Source: UTCFX2 sp002050125 (GTDB lineage Bacteria > Chloroflexota > Anaerolineae > Anaerolineales > UBA4823). From it: 64,000 nt of DNA. The stretch spans positions 1,426,001-1,490,000 of the forward strand of contig JAOSJQ010000001.1 of the NCBI GenBank assembly GCA_027494035.1, written 5' to 3'. The notes below the pieces were generated by a model, which saw nothing but the letters and a program-made list of their open reading frames with translations, ran no database searches and was not told where the DNA came from. Shown here piece after piece: positions 26,282 through 36,751 of this stretch (position 1 is its first letter; each line of letters opens with the position of its first letter). Made by a program: the position numbers and the translations under genes.

Positions 26282-28204
26282 CTAGCTGATCATCTTCTGT
26301 GGAACTGCCTGGCTGGCAAAATACGCCGCGGAGAGGCGCTGGATGGCGATCAAAAAGCCTTCGCCCTGGCGTTGGTGGCCGCGCCAGATTTCCGGGATCA
26401 TCGTTCCATGATACTCGCCAAGCACCTGGAAGAAACGCACCCAATCGATTGCGCCTTCCCCGATCTGCAGACCCTCGCCGTCCAGCCCGGCGGCGTCGGA
26501 AAGATGCAGGTGACCGATGTACGGCAGCAGGATGCGCACCTGCTCGTAGAAATCCACGTGCGCCCAATTGCAGTACAACTTATGGTGAGACGAATCGTAA
26601 CAGAAATTGAGCCCGTTTTGTTCGACGAAGTCGCGTATCTCGTAGGCGTCCATAAACGCGTTTGTGAGCCACTGCCCGCCGAAATACCAGGGGCGCGGCG
26701 GCAGGTTCTCCAGCAGCAGTTCAACCCCGTGCGCATCCAGCTCGTTGATCGAGCGGTGCAGGTTGGCGTAAAGCAGTTCGGTGTCCTGGATCGGGTGATC
26801 CAGGCTCATCGCCCCGGGGTGGATCACGACTTGAGGTGTCCCGACAAAGAAGGGCGCCAGATCGCGGGTCAGATCGATCGTCTTCTGCAGCAATTCACAT
26901 GAGGCGCGGCGCTGGCGCTCGTCCAGCGTGCACAGATCGACCAGCGTGCGGTCCCAGAACTCGGGGGCGTGCACCACCAGGCGCAGCGGTTGATCCGAAT
27001 TTTCCGAGTAATCCCCGCCCGGGTATGGCTCGTCCAGGTCCTGGTCGGTGAAGTGAAACTCGACCATGCGCGGGTCGTATTGAAGCATTTCTTTGAAATC
27101 GCGAAAGCGGACTGTAAAGCCATAATCCATTGGAAGCGTGTGCTCTTTTTCGAGCGCGATGTGGACGCCCAGGTCGCGCTCCAGGAATGGCTCGTCTTCC
27201 TCGATTGTGCGCTCCGCCACCCGCCCGATCAACTGGGTGTAATGTTGGGGCGAAATTCCCAGGGCGGGACCTTTGACGGCGACCATGCTGGCGGTGATCG
27301 TTTCACCGGGTTGAATGCGCCTTGCGGCGACCAGGCTCTTACCAAGCACCTCGCGGTTCAGAATCTCGCCGCGCGAAATAAATTTTTCCTCCCCCGTTCC
27401 CAACGCAATGGCGACCTGGCGGATATCCCGCACCATTTTAGCGAACCCCTGGGATTCCAGGCTGGCGGCATGGTCGGGACCGTCCATGGTGCGATCCAGG
27501 GTCAGGTGGCGTTCGATGATGCTCGCGCCCAGGGCGGAAGCGACCGTCGAGACCGCGATGCCGCGCTCGTGCCCCGAATAGCCGACCGGAACCCCGAACC
27601 GGCGCAGTTGATCCATGAAGCGCAGGTTGATGTCCTCGAACGCGGCGGGGTAGGTGCTGTTGCAGTGCAGCAGGGCAAACTCGACCTCGCGCTCGCGCAG
27701 GAATTCCACCGTCGTCTCAACTTCATGCATGTGCGACATGCCGGTCGAGAGGATCAGCGGTTTGTGTTTGGCTGCCAGATGATCCAGCAAAGGCAGGTTG
27801 GTCAGGTCGGCGGAGGCGACTTTGTAGCCGGGGACGCCCAGCGTCTCGAGGAAGTCGGCGCTCTCGGCGTCAAACGCTGAACACAGGAACGTAACCCCCT
27901 TTTCGCGACAGTAATCTACGATGGTGTAATACGCCTCGTTGGACAGTTCAACCTGCTGTAAAATGGGAAGCATGTAGCGCAGGGTTTTCTCGCCGGAATT
28001 GACGTTATCGAGGTATTTTTTGGCATAGAGCTTATCCAGGCTGCGCTTCTGGAATTTGACCGCGTTCACCCCGGCGTCCACAGCTACGTCGATCAACTTA
28101 AGCGCCAGGTCGAGAAAGCCATTGTGGTTCACCCCGATCTCGGCGATGACATAAGTGGGGTGTCCATCGCCGACCCAGCGATCGCCAATTTTAATTTCAG
28201 GCAT
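26282..28204 (-). CDS. NeuB-family nonulosonic acid synthase fused to a C-terminal TIM-barrel (sugar-phosphate isomerase-like) domain
   Basis: A 640-residue fusion. Residues 1 to about 275 are NeuB: IAEIGVNHNG, AVKFQKR, YKVASADLTN, STGMSHMHE, HCNSTYPA and IERHLTLDRTMDGPDH. About 285-345 is the SAF/antifreeze-like domain (RIQPGETITASMV). The rest (about 350-640) resembles AP-endonuclease-2/xylose-isomerase barrels, with LRLVVHAPEF, LLLENLPP, FCYDSSHHK and IGHLHLSDA giving Glu, Asp and His metal-ligand candidates. NeuB condenses phosphoenolpyruvate with a C6 amino sugar to a nine-carbon acid; the added barrel might epimerise the precursor. ATG at 28204 has AGGAG eight bases upstream. Confidence 0.87.
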   Translation of the reverse strand: MPEIKIGDRWVGDGHPTYVIAEIGVNHNGFLDLALKLIDVAVDAGVNAVKFQKRSLDKLYAKKYLDNVNSGEKTLRYMLPILQQVELSNEAYYTIVDYCREKGVTFLCSAFDAESADFLETLGVPGYKVASADLTNLPLLDHLAAKHKPLILSTGMSHMHEVETTVEFLREREVEFALLHCNSTYPAAFEDINLRFMDQLRRFGVPVGYSGHERGIAVSTVASALGASIIERHLTLDRTMDGPDHAASLESQGFAKMVRDIRQVAIALGTGEEKFISRGEILNREVLGKSLVAARRIQPGETITASMVAVKGPALGISPQHYTQLIGRVAERTIEEDEPFLERDLGVHIALEKEHTLPMDYGFTVRFRDFKEMLQYDPRMVEFHFTDQDLDEPYPGGDYSENSDQPLRLVVHAPEFWDRTLVDLCTLDERQRRASCELLQKTIDLTRDLAPFFVGTPQVVIHPGAMSLDHPIQDTELLYANLHRSINELDAHGVELLLENLPPRPWYFGGQWLTNAFMDAYEIRDFVEQNGLNFCYDSSHHKLYCNWAHVDFYEQVRILLPYIGHLHLSDAAGLDGEGLQIGEGAIDWVRFFQVLGEYHGTMIPEIWRGHQRQGEGFLIAIQRLSAAYFASQAVPQKMIS

Positions 28205-28215
28205 AACCAAATCTC

Positions 28216-28977
28216 CTAAACTGCTGGTTGTGATTTTTCCAGGACCTGGTACCCCAGGTCGTCGAATGTGAGCCCGGGTTCTCCGAGCAGCCGCTCAGCC
28301 CGCCGCCAGTCGTCAGGCGAGTCGATGTCGATCCAGTCCTCGGGCGGGATCACGAGCGGGAGGATGGCGTCGCCGGTCATCGAGCCTTTGTTCAGTATGG
28401 TGTCGCTCCGCGCCGCGTCCACATAGCCGGTCTGCCAGTAAATCTCCGGCAGAAGCTGGCGCGGCATGTTGTAAGGCTCGCGGTGAGCGCTCTGCAGCAA
28501 GGGCTGCATAAAGCCGTCAGCCCCGATTTTCCACATCTTATAAGGGTTTTGGAACGGGACGCAGACGGTGCGGATGGAATCGGCGTCCGGGCGTTCCAGC
28601 AGCCGGTAGACTGCCTGGTCGATGTGCCATACCCGCCGCAGGGGAGAAGTGGGGCGCAATTGTACGACGACCTCCGGGCGATAGGATTCGTGTTCCATCA
28701 GCCAGTTCAAGGCGTGCTGGAAAACCGGCAGGTCTGGCGTATGGTCCTCGGCGAGGTCGGCGGGACGCAGGAAGGGCGTTTCGGCGCCGTAGCGGCGAGC
28801 CACTTCGGCGATCTCTTCGTCGTCTGTAGAAACGATCAGGCGCGTGACCGTTTCAGCCGCCAGCCCAGCCGCAATGCTGTAAGCGATCAGCGGGTGACCG
28901 GCAAAGGTGCGGATGTTTTTGCGCGGGATGCTCTTCGAGCCGCCCCGCGCGGGGATCAGAGCAAGTACCTGGGTCAT
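28216..28977 (-). CDS. CMP-sugar synthetase (acylneuraminate cytidylyltransferase family)
   Basis: A 253-residue NeuA/PseF-type enzyme: ALIPARGGSKSIPRKN at residues 6-21, LIVSTDDEEIAEVA, the substrate-binding VVQLRPTSPLRR and the metal-binding end DWIDIDSPDDWRRAE. All signature positions are kept, so it should be active. It is 11 bases upstream of the NeuB fusion, so the two probably make and activate the same nonulosonic acid. Confidence 0.9.
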   Translation of the reverse strand: MTQVLALIPARGGSKSIPRKNIRTFAGHPLIAYSIAAGLAAETVTRLIVSTDDEEIAEVARRYGAETPFLRPADLAEDHTPDLPVFQHALNWLMEHESYRPEVVVQLRPTSPLRRVWHIDQAVYRLLERPDADSIRTVCVPFQNPYKMWKIGADGFMQPLLQSAHREPYNMPRQLLPEIYWQTGYVDAARSDTILNKGSMTGDAILPLVIPPEDWIDIDSPDDWRRAERLLGEPGLTFDDLGYQVLEKSQPAV

Positions 28978-29013
28978 ACGGGTCCTCCGTGGACAGCCGC
29001 TAAACGGGAGATT

Positions 29014-29853
29014 TCACCAGGCTGTCCAACCGCCATCAACGACGAGGTTTGCGCCGGTCATGTAGCTTGAGGCGTCTGAAGCCAGGAAGAGCAGCGCGCC
29101 GTTCAGTTCGTCCTTGCGAGCCATGCGGCCCAGCACCGCGCGGGCTGAGTAAGCCTGCAGAAACGCCTCTTCATGGTCGTTAAACACCCCGCCGGGCGTC
29201 AAAGCGTTCACCCGGATATTCCTTCCGGCGTAATACGTCGCCAGGTAGCGCGTCAAACCCAAGATGGCTGCTTTGGTGACGCTGTAATAGACGGGTTTGT
29301 ACTGCGGCGGTTGTCCTGCGCATTGGTAGAGGCGCTGATCGGGCCCAGCCAGACCGTAAATCGAAGAGAGGTTCACGATCACACCGCGGCCTTGCGCCAG
29401 CATGGGCGCGGCTGCCGCCTGACAGCACAGAAAAGCGCCGGTCAGATTGACCTGCAAAGCCTGCTCCCAGGCGTTCAATGGAAAGTCCTCGAACGCGCCA
29501 AAAAGATGAGCCGCGTGTTGCGGATCGAATTTGGGATCGAGCGCGGCGCTGTTGATGAGCACGTCCAGGCGGCTAAACTCAGTCAGCGTCGCCTGAACCA
29601 TTTCGCTGACCGAATTTGGGTCGGTCACATCCAGCGCGCAGGCGGCGACGCGCCAGCCGTCCTCGCTCAACTGGTTTGCAAGCGTCTGAGCGGCTGCTGC
29701 GTTTATATCCGCCACGACGACCGCGGCGCCAGCCTGCGCCAGCGTCTTGCAGAATTCGGCGCCAAGCAAGCCCGCCCCGCCCGTGACCACTGCCACGCGC
29801 CCGCTCAGATTAAAAATATCCGGCAATGAAGCCGATGCGGTGGAGCTTGACAT
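29014..29853 (-). CDS. SDR oxidoreductase, PtmA-like
   Basis: A 279-residue short-chain dehydrogenase with TGGAGLLGAEF, INSAALDPKFD, catalytic Ser in NLSSIYG and YYSVTKAAILG holding Tyr and Lys. The long loop with GPDQRLYQCAGQP before the catalytic Tyr resembles PtmA-type proteins from flagellin-glycosylation loci that make legionaminic acid derivatives. It precedes the CMP-sugar synthetase by 36 bases. It may oxidise or reduce a position on the nonulosonic acid or its precursor. Confidence 0.83.
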   Translation of the reverse strand: MSSSTASASLPDIFNLSGRVAVVTGGAGLLGAEFCKTLAQAGAAVVVADINAAAAQTLANQLSEDGWRVAACALDVTDPNSVSEMVQATLTEFSRLDVLINSAALDPKFDPQHAAHLFGAFEDFPLNAWEQALQVNLTGAFLCCQAAAAPMLAQGRGVIVNLSSIYGLAGPDQRLYQCAGQPPQYKPVYYSVTKAAILGLTRYLATYYAGRNIRVNALTPGGVFNDHEEAFLQAYSARAVLGRMARKDELNGALLFLASDASSYMTGANLVVDGGWTAW

Positions 29854-29885
29854 ACTGTTTCAGGCTAACAGACAATTCGTTCGAA

Positions 29886-29921
29886 CGGGGCAGAGACGGG
29901 CAATCAAGCGCCTCTGCCCCG
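29886..29921. repeat. inverted repeat between the PAPS synthase and the SDR gene, possible terminator
   Basis: Arms CGGGGCAGAG (29886-29895) and CTCTGCCCCG (29912-29921) are perfect complements over ten bases, with a 16-base loop. The structure starts 21 bases after the stop of the PAPS synthase gene. No U-tract follows on the minus strand, so it is not a classic intrinsic terminator; it could weaken transcription or protect the 3' end. Confidence 0.45.
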
Positions 29922-29942
29922 CTGTGCAGGCTGTTTGGAATA

Positions 29943-31730
<1,788 letters not shown>

Positions 31731-31752
31731 AAAAGAAATTCTCCTTGAGTAT

Positions 31753-31790
31753 TTATAGCAGTTTGCGCAAGCGGCAATTATAGCAGTTTT
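31753..31790 (-). promoter_or_regulatory. direct repeats with extended -10 boxes before the PAPS synthase gene
   Basis: AAACTGCTATAA (minus strand) occurs twice, at 31779-31790 and 31753-31764, exactly 26 bases apart. The first copy continues as TGCTATAAT, an extended -10 box, and a palindrome TTGCGCAA (31763-31770) overlaps the second. The region fills the 61-base gap before the gene. A promoter with an operator is a reasonable reading; no -35 match is seen. Confidence 0.4.
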
Positions 31791-31791
31791 T

Positions 31792-32778
31792 TCAAAGCTG
31801 GATGAGGCGCCCCTGTTGCTGCGAGGCCTGGGCTGCCAGGGCAAGCCGCAGAGCCTGCCGCCCGTCGTCCAGGGTGCAGACCGGTTCTGCCAGCCCGCGG
31901 CAGATCTGGAGGAAGTGGCGCATTTCATCGAGGAAGAGTGAATTCCGCTCAAAATCGGTCGGGGGCGGGATTTCCAGCCATTCACCCGCCTCGGGCTGAA
32001 AATGGCGCAACGCGCCGGTTGCGTTATCCCAGCGAACGGTGCCAGCCGTCCCAATCACCTCCAAGGAATGAGCCGGCGGGCGCTGGTTGTAATCCAGGTG
32101 CAGGCTGCCCAGTAACCCCGCCTTAAAGCGTAGACCGATCTCGGCGGTGTCTTCCACATCGAGCGCCAGGTCGTTGAGCGCGGCGCAGAAAGCCCACAGC
32201 GCCTCGACCTCGCCAAACAGCCAGCGCAGATAATCGAGCGGGTGGCTCAGGGTCAGGATGACCCCGCCCCCCAGTTCTTTGCGGGCGCTGTAACCCTGGC
32301 GGAAGTTCTCCCAGGGGTGCCAGTCCGGCAGGTATTCGCCCCAATGAGCGTGGACCGAGAGCGGGCGACCAATCCCGCCCTCCTCCAGGATCTGACGCAG
32401 GCGCTGCAAACCCGGGTGGAAGCGGAAATGATAGCCAACCAGCAGGCGCGCCCCAGTTTGATGCAGCGCGGTTTCGAGATCGTCCAGCTCATGTAAAGAG
32501 TGTGCGAGGGGTTTTTCCACCAGGACGTGGCAGCCGGCGCGGGCTGCCGGGATGGCGACCTCTAGGTGCAGGGAGGTGGGGTTCGCGATGACGACTGCAT
32601 CGGGGCGGTGTTCTAGAGCCGCCTGCAAGTCGGCTTCAATCGGGAAGCCGGCAAGCTCATCGTCGGGCAGGGCGCTGCGGCGGGTGCGATAAAAGAGGAT
32701 ATCGCGTTCCCCCAGGGCGAGCAGGTTGCGAAAATGACGGCGACCGATGGAGCCGAACCCGGCGATCAGAATTTTCAT
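31792..32778 (-). CDS. Gfo/Idh/MocA family oxidoreductase
   Basis: A 328-residue NAD(P)-dependent sugar oxidoreductase: IAGFGSIGRRH at residues 4-14, VVIANPTSLHLEVA, then the family signature HVLVEKPLAHS with the catalytic Lys and GGVILTLSHPLDYLRWL. The ATG at 32778 overlaps the sulfotransferase stop by four bases. Relatives in nonulosonic acid loci (for example PtmF-type proteins) alter the sugar or its precursor; the substrate here is unknown. Confidence 0.85.
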   Translation of the reverse strand: MKILIAGFGSIGRRHFRNLLALGERDILFYRTRRSALPDDELAGFPIEADLQAALEHRPDAVVIANPTSLHLEVAIPAARAGCHVLVEKPLAHSLHELDDLETALHQTGARLLVGYHFRFHPGLQRLRQILEEGGIGRPLSVHAHWGEYLPDWHPWENFRQGYSARKELGGGVILTLSHPLDYLRWLFGEVEALWAFCAALNDLALDVEDTAEIGLRFKAGLLGSLHLDYNQRPPAHSLEVIGTAGTVRWDNATGALRHFQPEAGEWLEIPPPTDFERNSLFLDEMRHFLQICRGLAEPVCTLDDGRQALRLALAAQASQQQGRLIQL

Positions 32779-33809
32779 CCGCTCTCCAGGGGATAGCCCC
32801 AGGCTTGCAAAGTCGAGCCAGCGATCGAATGGAACAGATCGCGGTCGCGTGGGGTGAACATCTCGCGCCAGGAGCCGCGGCGCCCCTTTTGGAGCGGCTC
32901 GGCAATCTCGCGCGCTTTTTGCTGCTGCCATTCGGCGTCGGGGTTGTGCTGCATTTCGGCTTCCAGCGCGGCGCGCAGGTCGGGCGCGTTTGCAGCGGCT
33001 CCCAGGAAGTTCCACAAGCGCTGCATTTCCGACCAGGGATCTTCCAATAAGTCCTCATAGCGCAGCGTGATGTAACGTTCCGCGTAGAGGACGCCCCCCA
33101 GTTGATGCGTCTCGTTCACGTTGCGAACCCAGCCCTCGGCTGCCCGGCGCAGGGCAGCCTTGCCAAAGAGCGAGACCGCGCCGTTGAGATAAGGCTCCGG
33201 CTGGCGGATAAAATCAGCCCGGATTTTGAGATCCTGGCGCGAAAGCTGTTCTGGGAAGTCAATGAAGGATTGAAAGCGGTGCGAGAGCGCCGCGTCGCGC
33301 CCATCGCGGACGATATAGATGAAACGCGCATCGGGATAGACGTTGTGCAGCAGGCGCACTGCCCGCCCATCGAGCAGGCTGTTGGGGCTTTTGTCGCCGA
33401 CGATGCGCTTGCCGGCGCGCTGGGCATCGCGCTCCAGGATGAAGTCGGCTGCGGCGCGCAAGACGACCGGGGAGAGGTCGCGGCCGCGATTCCAGCGGTT
33501 GCTGTCCCGGCTCAGCCACTCGCCCACCGCCGGGTCGGCAACGAGCGCTTCGAGCAGCGGCGGGCGGGTGAAGAAATGCGCCTGGTAGTTGCAATGCACC
33601 TCGGGGTGCAGGCGGATCAGGCGGGTCAGCATGGTGGTGCCTGAGCGGGCGTGCCCGAAGATGAAGAATTTTTCGCGTGGGAAGAACAGGCGCGCCTCGG
33701 CTGCCTCGTCTTCGCGAAGAGGCGGCGCTTCGTGTGCCGCAGGTCCGGCGGGCGCGCCGCGCAGGGCGCGCAGGGCATTCCAGAGGCGCTTCTTGATGGG
33801 CGGGTTCAT
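32775..33809 (-). CDS. sulfotransferase family protein
   Basis: A 344-residue protein with the 5'-phosphosulfate loop FGHARSGTTMLTRL at about residues 51-64 and the 3'-phosphate motif YIVRDGRDAALSH. The C-terminal GSWREMFTPRDRDLF is the region that closes over the nucleotide. The N-terminal 45 residues are basic and Ala-rich. It overlaps both neighbours by four bases, so it is co-translated with the sulfotransferase upstream and the oxidoreductase downstream. Confidence 0.85.
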   Translation of the reverse strand: MNPPIKKRLWNALRALRGAPAGPAAHEAPPLREDEAAEARLFFPREKFFIFGHARSGTTMLTRLIRLHPEVHCNYQAHFFTRPPLLEALVADPAVGEWLSRDSNRWNRGRDLSPVVLRAAADFILERDAQRAGKRIVGDKSPNSLLDGRAVRLLHNVYPDARFIYIVRDGRDAALSHRFQSFIDFPEQLSRQDLKIRADFIRQPEPYLNGAVSLFGKAALRRAAEGWVRNVNETHQLGGVLYAERYITLRYEDLLEDPWSEMQRLWNFLGAAANAPDLRAALEAEMQHNPDAEWQQQKAREIAEPLQKGRRGSWREMFTPRDRDLFHSIAGSTLQAWGYPLESG

Positions 33810-34849
33810 TTCGTCTTCCTGCGTGAAATCCGCCGGCGGAAGAGCCAGGCGAGGGCGCGCAGGCGCGCCCGCAGGCGGAGCGCGGCGTCTCCCGACAGGG
33901 CTTCTGGCGCGTAACCCCCGACTGTCAGCGTCTGCCCGGTCATCAATTCGATCACCGCCGCATCAAGCGCGGTGAGTTGGTTCGTCCAGCGCCCTACCGG
34001 CGCCGCGCTGATCTGTTTGAAGCGCTCGGCGAACATCGAGTTGCCTTGCCATTGCGCGCCGGCGCGGGTCGGCGCGGCGAGCGAGGCGTCCCAGTCTATC
34101 CCCAAAAATTCTATCAGGCTGTGCAGCGCAGCTTCCGGCGTGCGCGCCAGGTCTTCGAAATTCAAGATGCGGTAGCGTTCGGCGCCAAAGCGCTTTTGGT
34201 TTTCAAAGCCCGCCCGGGTGGAGCGAGACCAGTTCAAGGCGAAGAACTCGGGCGCCCAGTCCGGGTGCTTACGCCGGTACGAGGCAAAATTATCGCGCGG
34301 GTCGCGCAGGATGTGCACGCAGCGCGCCTGAGGCCACCATGCGAAGATCTGATCGGCGTAATATTCGTTGTAGGGGGATTTTTCGACCCAGCGCAGGGCT
34401 TGCCCTCCGGCAGCTCCTCCGGCTTCTCCATAAGCCAGGATGGCTGCGCTGAGCATGTCGCCCGGGTGTCGGTCGGCGGCGGCGATCTGGCGGCGCAGTT
34501 CCTGGCGCACCGCTTCAAATGGGATGGCGGAATAATCCCGACCTGGGAAATCCTCCTGATCCGCAACGGGCGCGCGGCTGTTCCAGCGGAAGATGTGGAT
34601 CAGCGTTCGATCAGCCAGTTCCAGCCTGCTTTCCAGGTCGAGCCCGCTGGATTGGGGCAGGTAGCGGCGGAAGAACAGGCTCTCTTCTGGATAGACGATG
34701 AGCTGCGGGTGCGAGTCGAATAAGGCGCGCACCAGGCTGGTTCCGGACTTGGGATGCCCGCAGATGAACACGGGGCGGTCGCGCAGCTCAGCCAGGTTCT
34801 CGCTTGGCTCAGTTGTAGAGGAGGTCGAATAGGCGTTTGTAGGTGGCAT
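33806..34849 (-). CDS. sulfotransferase family protein
   Basis: A 347-residue protein with the loop ICGHPKSGTSLVRAL near residue 30 and the motif HILRDPRDNFASY, both expected for PAPS binding. The ATG at 34849 overlaps the end of the GT2 gene by 41 bases; there is no later good start before the loop. The C-terminus is basic (RRRISRRKTK). It stands in tandem with a second, only distantly similar sulfotransferase, which suggests two different acceptor positions. Confidence 0.83.
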   Translation of the reverse strand: MPPTNAYSTSSTTEPSENLAELRDRPVFICGHPKSGTSLVRALFDSHPQLIVYPEESLFFRRYLPQSSGLDLESRLELADRTLIHIFRWNSRAPVADQEDFPGRDYSAIPFEAVRQELRRQIAAADRHPGDMLSAAILAYGEAGGAAGGQALRWVEKSPYNEYYADQIFAWWPQARCVHILRDPRDNFASYRRKHPDWAPEFFALNWSRSTRAGFENQKRFGAERYRILNFEDLARTPEAALHSLIEFLGIDWDASLAAPTRAGAQWQGNSMFAERFKQISAAPVGRWTNQLTALDAAVIELMTGQTLTVGGYAPEALSGDAALRLRARLRALAWLFRRRISRRKTK

Positions 34850-35831
34850 GGAACAGCCTGCGGCTGCCGGGCAGGCGCAGCAGCCAGGATTTCTTTCGCT
34901 GGCGCTCAACCGCGCCCGGCGCAAGTAAAGCCGCGTTAAGGTCGAGCAGACCCAACCGCTCAGCCTCTTGCACGATCTCGGGAGGGAGGCGGTTGCCTAG
35001 GTGGCGCGTGAAACGCTGCGCGGTGGAGAGGCGCAGGTATCCCAGGCGGTCCACCGCCTCATCCAGTTCGATCATCCAGCCCATCAGGCGCCCGGTCCAG
35101 TCGGACGGCAACGCCTTTAGGATGGTCTGTTTTGGGGTGAGGTATTGGAAGTGGTTGGCGCCGCCGATCGTTTCGACAAACCCGCTCCCATCGGGCTTTT
35201 TCAGGCGGAGCGCCAGGTCGAGTTGGTCGCGGGTTTCGGCAAGGTGCGCCTGCGGGTCGCGGCCGGTGCTGAGCGCCCAATCGCGCTCCCAATCGTCGGG
35301 GATCAGACGCTCGCGACGCAGTTCCAACCCCGGAACGCCAGCAGAGGCGAGCGCCTCCAGGCTGCGCATGGCGTGGCTGGCGCCGCCCCGCAGCGGCGCT
35401 CCGCTCACCATCCCCGCCCGAGGAAAGGCATCGAGCGCCTCCAGATGGGCTTCCAGCCAGCCTGGATAGAACAGGATGTCATCGTCAGAATAGGCGATCA
35501 ACTCACCCGGCGCGGCATTGAACAGCACGCGCAGCGCGTCGATCTTGCCGATATTGCGCTGCGAGAGCAGCAGATAATCCATCTGCCCGGCGGTTTTCAG
35601 GTTGTTGAGATACTCGACAACCGTCGCGCAGCTTCCGTTATCGAAGATGAACAGATCGTGCGGCAGGCTGGTATGGGCTTTGAGGCTCGCCAGAGCGAGC
35701 TTGAGCACCTCCAGGCGCTGGGCGAAGTAACCGTCCAGCGACGGCAGGTAGGTCAGGATGGCAACGGTCACGCGCGCCGGCAGCCGGGCAGCGCTTCCGC
35801 CGCGCGCCGGATTGATCCCGATGCGGGTCAT
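34809..35831 (-). CDS. GT2-like glycosyltransferase
   Basis: A 340-residue GT-A protein: RVTVAILTYLPSLDGYF, IFDNGSCATVVEYL in place of the usual DDGS loop, and LIAYSDDDILFYPGWLE with the metal-binding DDD. The middle holds a long insert (about 150-230) before GGANHFQYL. The acceptor and donor are unknown. It overlaps the next upstream gene by four bases. Confidence 0.78.
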   Translation of the reverse strand: MTRIGINPARGGSAARLPARVTVAILTYLPSLDGYFAQRLEVLKLALASLKAHTSLPHDLFIFDNGSCATVVEYLNNLKTAGQMDYLLLSQRNIGKIDALRVLFNAAPGELIAYSDDDILFYPGWLEAHLEALDAFPRAGMVSGAPLRGGASHAMRSLEALASAGVPGLELRRERLIPDDWERDWALSTGRDPQAHLAETRDQLDLALRLKKPDGSGFVETIGGANHFQYLTPKQTILKALPSDWTGRLMGWMIELDEAVDRLGYLRLSTAQRFTRHLGNRLPPEIVQEAERLGLLDLNAALLAPGAVERQRKKSWLLRLPGSRRLFHATYKRLFDLLYN

Positions 35832-36736
35832 ATCTCTTCACTCATCTTGCGGCGCAGTTTGCGCAGCTTGCGTGTGAGTTCGCCGCGCGCGCCGCGCAGT
35901 TCGCCGCTGTCCGGCATCAGGCGCAGCTCGACCGAGCGGATCAGGCGCAGCCAGTTCAATTGCGGCGAACGGATCTTTCCGTCGCGGAGCTGGCGGTCGG
36001 CATCCAGCACCATATACATGTGTTTGAGCCCGCCGCCGAGCTGCATGTTCTGCTGGCTTTCTGCCAGGTTGTAGTGCGAGCGCCCGCCAGGCAGGTGGCT
36101 GTAATCGTGGCTCTGATGAACGATCATAACGGAAGGTGTGCCGTCGATCACCGGCCAGTTATTCGCCCGGGCGTGGTAGATCATCCAATTGTCCCAGCCG
36201 GCGCGTCCGATGGCAAACTCCGGCATCTCGCTGAAAGCCGCGCGCGGGAAGACGAAATAGTCGCTGCCGGCGGGAGCGTGCAACCGCCCCTCGTTTTGGA
36301 CACGTGTTCTCAAGCAGTCCTCCCAGCCCGGGGAGAAATCCAGCAATTCGGTCACATCCAGGTCCCAGCGCTGACCGATGAGCAGGAAGGGCTGGTTGTT
36401 GATCTGGGCGGCGATCTGATGGGCGGCTTGCAGGATATCCGGCAGCAGCAGAATATCCCCGTTGACATACGCCATCACGTCGCTGCAACTGGCTTGACGA
36501 GCCAGCTCGAAGATCGAACTCACAAGCGGCGTGCCGCTTGCGTTGCGCCGAACATCCTGCAACAGCGGAACGCCGTGCCTTGCGGCGGCTTCCGTCAGCC
36601 CCGGCTCCTCACCGACCAGGAAGACCTCGACCTCGGGATCCAGGTGCAGCCAGGATTGCAGGGCGTTGGTCTGGATGACGGTAATGTGCGGGTCGCTAAA
36701 GGGTTTTGGAGCGGAGAAAACAGTTAGAAAAGGCAT
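35828..36736 (-). CDS. GT-A-fold glycosyltransferase-like protein
   Basis: A 302-residue protein beginning FLTVFSAPKPFSD with VEVFLVGEEPG, then VMAYVNGDILLLPD, where NGD takes the position of the metal-binding DxD, and GRAGWDNWMIYHA in the catalytic region. The last 40 residues are strongly basic (RGARGELTRKLRKLRRK), perhaps for membrane contact. I recognise the fold style but not a named family. It is followed directly by another transferase. Confidence 0.65.
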   Translation of the reverse strand: MPFLTVFSAPKPFSDPHITVIQTNALQSWLHLDPEVEVFLVGEEPGLTEAAARHGVPLLQDVRRNASGTPLVSSIFELARQASCSDVMAYVNGDILLLPDILQAAHQIAAQINNQPFLLIGQRWDLDVTELLDFSPGWEDCLRTRVQNEGRLHAPAGSDYFVFPRAAFSEMPEFAIGRAGWDNWMIYHARANNWPVIDGTPSVMIVHQSHDYSHLPGGRSHYNLAESQQNMQLGGGLKHMYMVLDADRQLRDGKIRSPQLNWLRLIRSVELRLMPDSGELRGARGELTRKLRKLRRKMSEEI

Positions 36737-36751
36737 CGCGGTTGAGTCGTT

